Assembly (NCBI RefSeq): GCF_041260155.1
Contig: NC_091933.1
Coordinates: forward strand, 3,697,001-3,761,000
Source of the DNA: Ptychodera flava
Taxonomy: Eukaryota; Hemichordata; Enteropneusta; Ptychoderidae
DNA length: 64,000 nucleotides
Reading direction: 5' to 3'
The position numbers were made by a program, and so were the translations under genes. Positions 50,512 to 64,000 of this stretch are shown piece after piece (the stretch's first letter is position 1; every line of letters starts with the position of its first letter). The notes below the pieces were generated by a model. The model ran no database searches, was not told where the DNA came from, and worked only from the letters and a program-made list of their open reading frames with translations.

Positions 50512-51417
50512 TCAGCTTTGACTAGTCAGCAGAACTATGCTAAGTTAAAACGTTTCATTAATCTTTGTCAAAATGTGCTTTTTTTTCTCACATTTGGGTG
50601 CGAAACTGGGCCAAACAAAGTAAGTCTCAAGCATGAAGTGCAACCATTTGTGACGAAGACATCACGTGGTAAAGGCAAGTATGTCATTTATTCTAAATTT
50701 GAAATATTGTTAGATGAAATTCAAACAATATCGTTGGATGAAATTTAAACAATCTGAAATATCAGTTTCCCATAAATTTCAAAAATATTTATAGTATGGG
50801 GGAAAATTGACAAATCTCATCGGTATCTCTCGTACGAAACATCAGACGACTATTTAAATTATAAGTAGGAGGGAAAGGGGAGAAAAAAGCCAGGTACAGT
50901 ACAAATAAATAAACTTTTGAAAATGTAAAATGATTACACAACAACAAGTAGAAGGATATAACAAACTATCTGTAAACAGCATAATAACAACAATCTGCTA
51001 ACACACAGAGTCATTATTGTAGTAATCTGTGTTATCATGACATCTCAGATGAAATAGCATTGAGTACTGGAAACAACATCTGTGGTAACTTTTTTACAGA
51101 GAATCTTTAGCATCGGATAAAATCAAATATTTCTACTATCTGCATGTGCCTGCAATAATTATTACCCTAAATGGACATATGCCACACTCGGATTTTGCTC
51201 TGCTACCTACAATTGCAAAGCAGAATTTCAATTTTGACGGTAATCATAATCTATACATTGTATTGCCATTTCAACATTTTCTTGTCATCTTTCTCTCATT
51301 TTTTTTGCTTGTTTTTGTTTGAAAGTGCATTCTGTAGTACTTTACCTTGCCCTAAGTTCAATACCTGATAAGGACTAAAAAATAAATTTGGACAGGAAAT
51401 ATCATGAGTAGAGTAAA

Positions 51418-51443
51418 CACACACACACACACGCATACACACA
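51418..51443 (+). repeat. CA microsatellite
   Basis: A run of ACACAC with one CG interruption, in the presumed SRPK 3' region. Confidence 0.8.
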
Positions 51444-51867
51444 CTGTACAATGTCATATCCTAGCACAGCTCTGGTTTTCAGCAAACATACAGTCCTAAA
51501 CAAAATGAACACTACTAGAATCTAAAACCCAAAAGTGAATTTCTCCATACAGGGGCTGAGCTTTCCTTTGTCATTCTCCCCCTCAGGGGGAAGTAGTGGA
51601 ATCAAAACAAGCACACAGTAGGTATACTAGGAATAGTAGAATATCCCACATGGTGTGTGAAAACTATTTTGCAAAGCTGTTGGTGATCTACTAAATTTGA
51701 ATACAGAGAAAGGAGGGGAACTGTTGTGCAAGACAACCCAACTATGCTAGGGTATAAAAAGATAGTTTCCTTCATAACTTCAAAAATTCACAAATACTTA
51801 TCAATAGTACCTAACAATATCAGTTGCATATATATATTATTTTTTTGTGTTGTGGTTGGTGTTTTTG

Positions 51868-58807
<6,940 letters not shown>

Positions 58808-58827
58808 TTAGATTCTCACATTCTTAA

Positions 58828-59938
58828 CCCCTTGACTACCTATGGCGCCGGATATTTCCGGCGCCATATTGAATTACCATATACCTAGAGTGCCGGAAAT
58901 ATCCGGCACAGTTAAATAGGCGTATTTGCTTCGTTTTGTCGCTAAAATCCCTTAGTTTCGGCGCCGGCACGGAGCGCAACTAAGATTGATGTATTCCGAA
59001 CTGGCCTGAATGTGATTGCGCCCCCGTACGTCCGAGTATGGCCAAAGTCCGGAAGCAAATGTCGTGACCCATGACCTCGACCCTGAAAGGTCAGGCTGAT
59101 CAGTGAAGCGTCGCACTGATTGTTTACAGTTTTCAGAAGTACGGACGATCGCAAAGATGTTTATGGGGTTTTTTTTTAATGAAATGAAATGTTTATTTAT
59201 TGAAAACAAATGATTTATATGTAAATATGTTCTATTAACAGCAATATTCGTAAATGAAACTAGAGGAAATACAATTGTTTACTATAAGCCAGTGAAATTT
59301 TATAGCAGCCATATTATCAATATGACTGGTCACATGACTGGTCATGTGTTTGGTCATGTGATATGTTGTTCCCTAAAATGTATTTTTAAATATTGTTAAT
59401 TATTTTTGATAAATCATAACCATTTTAGATGCATGTTCCTGCAAGGAAGACAATAAAGCAGGTGTTTACAAATATAAAATGTGTTGATTTTCAAATACAG
59501 AATCATGTCAGATGCTGATGTTTATGGTTCATTTACGCCCCCTTTTGTGAGAAAAATCTTAAATAGGTACATCTATAAATGAAGTAAAGGGTAGTTATTA
59601 TTACATATATGTAAAGACAATGCCATGAAAATTGCAACTGCATTCAAATTTGCATCATTTAATGGATTCAAAACACGTACTGATGATTCAAATATTCATA
59701 TTCTTTGCCAACTCTGGTCACATGACGTGTCATGTGATCAGTCACGTGACCTGGAAATACAAAACTTCAGTATGAAAAAGTGGGAAATTTCATGCTGATT
59801 CAGAAAATATATGGTTTATTGGTACTTACTTAATGTTTACAATAAGCAGTGTTCATGCAATGACCACACCCAAGATTTTATCAATATTTACATAAGGGGC
59901 CTGGTATATAGGAATACATTGGCCTTGGTAGTCAGGGG
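58828..59938. mobile_element. piggyBac-type MITE with TTAA target duplication
   Basis: TTAA flanks both ends (58824-58827 and 59939-59942). The termini are CCCCTTGACTACC on the left and, read inward, CCCCTGACTACC on the right, in line with piggyBac elements, which start CCCY and insert at TTAA. Just inside the left end are two hairpins, GGCGCCGGATATTTCCGGCGCC (near 58844-58865) and GTGCCGGAAATATCCGGCAC (near 58891-58910). There is no transposase in the 1.1 kb, so it would depend on a helper. It lies in the SRPK intron to the right of 58764. Confidence 0.82.
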
Positions 59939-60099
59939 TTAAGTACAGATTCATGTAGTTTTACACGTAGATACCTTCTTCAGTAGCACTGAGTAAAAAG
60001 ACCAAGTTTATTGCTTTCAAATATTTCTCCTAAAATTGTGACCTTTGATTTCCTTTTCAAAACCAAACAACATGGAAAATAATCAACTTTTGATAAACA

Positions 60100-61490
60100 A
60101 GCGACCTAGCGGCCGATATAGCTCCGCTGTGTTTATGTAGAGAATAACTATTTTTGACACATGCTGGTGGAGAAGGTGGAAATCTTTGATAGCTCAATGC
60201 TATGGCCAGAAAAAAGTGGCTAAAATAAGCTGCAAAAATACACGATTGAAGATTTCATCATACTTTGAATATATCACATTGAATCATCTCTAAGAACATG
60301 TCAACCAAAGCTATATGATGAGTAGTTTTTTGAGAATAAAATTTTCTGACAAAAAATGGCAACAATTGCCCCCAAAAATAAAGATTGCAGATTTCATCAT
60401 AATTTCAAAAGATCAAATTTAGTTCATCTATAGAAACCTGTATACCAAATTTCAAAGCTGTTAGACCAGTACTTTTTGAGAAACACATTTTTTGACCAAA
60501 AATGGGAAAAATTACCCCAAAAATTTAAAATTGCAGATTTCATCATTATTTCAATAAATATCATTTAGTTAATCTATAGAAACCTGTATACCAAATTTCA
60601 AAGCTATCAGATTAGTAGTTTTGGAAATACACATTTTTGACCAAAATGGCAAAAGTTGCCCCAAAAATACAAAATTACAGATTTCATCAGAAATTCAATA
60701 TATATTACTTGGCTCATCTGTAGAAACCTGTATACCAAATTTCAAAGCTGTCAGACCAGTACTTTTTGAGAAACACATTTTTTGACCAAAATGGCAAAAA
60801 TTGCCCCCAAATTACAAAATTGCAGATTTCATCATAATTTCAACAATTATTATTAAAGTGATCTGTAGGAACCTGTATACCAAATTTCAAAACTATCAGA
60901 TGAGTAGTTTTGGAAATACACATTTTTTGACCAAAAATGGCAAAAATTACCTCAAAAATGCAAATTTGCATATTTCTGCACAATTTGAACAAATCTGAAA
61001 TAGATCATCCCCAGAGACATATGTACCAAATATCAAAGCTATCTGACTGGTAGTTTTGAAGAAGAAGATTTTTAAAGATTTTTTTACCAAAAATGACAAA
61101 AATTGCCTTAAAAATACAAATATGCAAATTTCACCACGATTTGAACAAATCTGACTGAAGTCACCCTAAGTAAACTGCATATCAAATTTCAAAGCAATCG
61201 GACAAGTGGTTTCAGAAAAGAAGATTTTTTTACCAAAAACACCAAAAATTGCCCCAAAAATACAAATATGCAAATTTCACCACAATTTGAACAAACTTAA
61301 GTGAGGTCACCCCAAGTGAACTGCATATAAAATTTCAAAGCAATTGGACTTGCGGTTTCAGAGGAGAAGGCAATTGTTGACGGACGACGACGGACGACGG
61401 ACGACGACGACGGACGACGACGGACGACAGACGACGACGGAAAATCAACCTATTTGATAAGCTCCGCGTCGCTGACAGCGGAGCTAAAAA
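60100..61490 (+). mobile_element. Pearl/HINE-like element with a 145-bp repeat core (B)
   Basis: TAGCTCCGCTGT at 60119-60130 and ACAGCGGAGCTA at 61475-61486 are perfect 12-bp inverted sub-termini. The core consists of about seven or eight degenerate units of about 145 bp (recurring TACCAAATTTCAAAGCTATC near 60431, 60577, 60721, 60866, 61011, 61166 and 61310). It ends in a GACGGACGACGACGGAC microsatellite (about 61380-61440). GCTCCGC and GCGGAGC form a hairpin just before the end. The three-part plan matches pearl/HINE elements. It lies in an SRPK intron. Confidence 0.62.
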
Positions 61491-61740
61491 TATACAGAAG
61501 AGAAAATTGATGTAGTCAGCTCAAGTTTTGATGAATTCACCATTTCACCCACATTTCCCAGCATAGAGATCCTACCCTGCTGTGGGAATAGAACACTGCA
61601 TAAAATATTGCCAATGGAAGGTTACGATAAAGTGAATGTATATGACTTGTACAGAAAAACACAATCTTACATTAAGACCTGGTCCTATACTCAACAAAAA
61701 AAACTGTTTTACTGTGATCTTAAAATGCAACTTACATAAA

Positions 61741-64000
61741 AAATAGCGTCAATGACACTGTAGCTCCCATCCTGGACTATTTACTGTTTGTTCTCTGGTC
61801 AGATATTTGAACATGTGTGAAAGGGATAAAGTGCATGAAGTGAAAATACTTAAATGTAATGTACTGGAGACAGTGAAATATGTTTAATGTAATTATTCAG
61901 AATATAAAATGGAAAAAATACAGAATTAGATATATCGAATACTGTGATACAACCATTAACTCAACAAGTCATTTACAATGACATAGTCCCCACTTGTAAT
62001 AGGAGTATTAGTCTTGATGGGGCAGGAAAATGTGGTCATTAAGAAGTATCACTGGAGTGTATATGTTGAGATCTATGGGCACATAGGTCTATGTCGTTGT
62101 TCCCAATTTGAAACACATGAGGCATGTCTAAGTTATGGTTCTAAATCGGGAAAAAAAGATCAGACCTCTAGCAGTATTGGCCAGGCAAGAAATACATATG
62201 CGCATTATAAATGAGGTACAAGATGTGACATCTTAAGGTCTAATATACTATCAAAATTGGAGGGTATAGAACTTGTGGTTACTGAAATATGCATATATAT
62301 GTATAATCAAGGTCAAAGGTCATTGAGGTCACGTGACATTTTTAAAAAAACATTGTATTGCTAATTAATCCCTATATGCCAAAAATCAGACCTCTAGCTC
62401 TATTCGCTTGCCCAGAATTAGATGTGTACATAATTAATGAGGTAAAGCGTGTGTTGTCATAAGGTCTCCCATCCTACTAAATACAAAGGACATAGCACTT
62501 GTGGTTACTTATTTATTGACATAAACATATATTTTAGGTAAAAGGTCATGGAGGTCACATGACATTTGGTCAAAAAATTTCTCTCCTATAGTTATCCCTA
62601 TATACCAAAAATCAGACATCCAGCTCTATTGGCTTGCTCAGAATGAGATATGTACATAATTATTGAGGTACAGTATGTGGTGTCATAAGGTGTCCAATCA
62701 TACCAAATATGAAGGGTGTAGCACTTGTGGTTACTGAGTTATGGACAAATATGTATATTTGAGGTCAAAGGTCACCGAGGTCACGTGACATTTTGTCAAA
62801 AAAATTGTATTGCTAAGTTATCCCTATATACCAAAAATCAGACCTCTAGCTCTATTGGCTCGCTCAAAATTAGATATGCACATAATTAATGAGGTACAAT
62901 ATGTGGCGTCATAAGGTGTCCCATCATACCATACATGAAGGCTGTAGCACTTGTGGTTACTGAGTTATGGACAAATATGTATATTTGAGGTCAAAGGTCA
63001 CCGAGGTCACGTGACATTTTGTCAAAAAAATTGTATTGCTAAGTTATCCCTATATACCAAAAATCAGACCTCTAGCTCTATTGGCTCGCTCAAAATTAGA
63101 TATGTGCATAATTAATGAGGTACAATATGTGGCGTCATAAGCTGTCCCATCATACCATACATGAAGGCTGTAGCACTTGTGGTTACTGAGTTATGGACAA
63201 ATATGTATATTTGAGGTCAAAGGTCACCGAGGTCATGTGACATTTTGTCAAAAAAATTGTATTGCTAAGTTATCCCTATATACCAAAAATCAGACCTCTA
63301 GCTCTATTGGCTCGCTCAAAATTAGATATGTGCATAATTAATGAGGTACAATATGTGGCGTCATAAGGTGTCCCATCATACCATACATGAAGGCTGTAGC
63401 ACTTGTGGTTACTGAGTTATGGACAAATATGTATATTTGAGGTCAAAGGTCACCGAGGTCACGTGACATTTTGTCAAAAAAATTGTTTTGCTAAGTTATC
63501 CCTATATACCAAAAATCAGACCTCTAGCTCTATTGGCTCGCTCAAAATTAGATATGTGCATAATTAATGAGGTACAATATGTGGCGTCATAAGCTGTCCC
63601 ATCATACCATATATGAAGGTTGTAGCACTTGTGGTTACTGAGTTATGGACAAATATGTATATTTGAGGTCAAAGGTCACCGAGGTCACATGACATTTTGT
63701 CAAAATATCAGAGATATCTGCGTGAACGGATGGACTCACGGATGGACGATAAGACGGACATGACCCAATCTATAAGCTCACTGGACTTCATCGATGAGGA
63801 CTAAAAATTGTGTCACTGCATCCTTTTTGCAATATGAATACGATGAGAAACTAAATTTTTATTTTTCGTGGCCTTATACATGGGAGTCTATGGAGATCTG
63901 CCTTATACATGGGAGTCTATGGACGTGTAAACTAAAAATATGCAAATTTCACCACGATTTGCCCAAATTTGGGAAAGGTCACTCCTATGCACTTCCATAC
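61741..64000 (+). mobile_element. Second copy of the composite pearl/HINE-like element (C), cut by the window edge
   Basis: From about 61741 the sequence repeats 53242 onward with only scattered differences. It includes TAGCTCCCAT, the inner TAGTCCCCA motif (about 61984), the 225-bp array, the GGATGGAC stretch and the inner right end (GAGGACTA, about 63795). It continues past 64000. Its nested structure is the same as in copy A, so the compound was duplicated as a unit. Confidence 0.7.
62140..63710 (+). repeat. 225-bp tandem array, seven units (array 2)
   Basis: It uses the same unit as array 1, with AGGTCAAAGGTCA cores near 62308, 62536 (degenerate), 62761, 62987, 63213, 63439 and 63665. 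The first two units carry the same divergence as the first two units of array 1, but the total is 7 against about 15. Confidence 0.92.

Larger units (their letters stand above)
44010..51867. other. Intergenic or SRPK 3'-UTR region
   Basis: No exon of a recognisable family was found on either strand. The right part should include the SRPK 3' UTR, which starts at 51867 and runs leftward; a reverse AATAAA at about 50687-50692 is one of several candidates for its end. The left part should hold the CFAP92-like promoter. Two palindromes lie near 44.5-44.8 kb and two small tandem duplications at 47.1 and 50.5 kb. Confidence 0.45.

Overview
The window is nuclear DNA of an animal, most likely a marine invertebrate. 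It is AT-rich, its genes are split by GT-AG introns of roughly 0.2 to 4 kb, and it is full of small non-autonomous DNA transposons and tandem repeats. The sequence alone does not fix the phylum: the gene set fits hemichordates, amphioxus, echinoderms or molluscs. No bacterial gene, rRNA, tRNA, CRISPR array or retroviral remnant was recognised. Exon borders below were read from splice consensus, frame and reading-phase agreement.

Layout. (1) 1-4014 is unassigned 3' flank. (2) 4015-15103, minus strand: a 1-acylglycerol-3-phosphate O-acyltransferase (AGPAT1/2 type) with five shared downstream exons and three alternative first exons, each giving a different N-terminal membrane segment. (3) 15944-23312, plus strand: the meiotic double-strand-break factor REC114 in six exons, head-to-head with the most distal AGPAT first exon. 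Its first intron holds a transposon that inserted into an inverted copy of itself. (4) 25246-44009, minus strand: a long ciliary-type gene resembling CFAP92/KIAA1257, with 18 coding exons and a 5' non-coding exon, tail-to-tail with REC114. (5) 44.0-51.9 kb is intergenic or 3'-UTR sequence, with two striking palindromes. (6) 51868 to beyond the right edge, minus strand: the last four exons of an SR-protein kinase (SRPK). Its introns hold a TTAA-flanked piggyBac-type MITE and three pearl/HINE-like elements with tandem-repeat cores.

The four genes do not form a pathway: lipid synthesis, meiotic recombination, a probable cilium component and splicing-factor phosphorylation. REC114 and a cilium gene would both suit germline expression, but that is inference. 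The most notable items are the three interchangeable AGPAT N-termini, the nested transposons with TWA target sites, and two arrays of a 225-bp repeat in SRPK introns whose units each carry three AGGTCA half-sites (DR1 plus DR3) and a CACGTG core.
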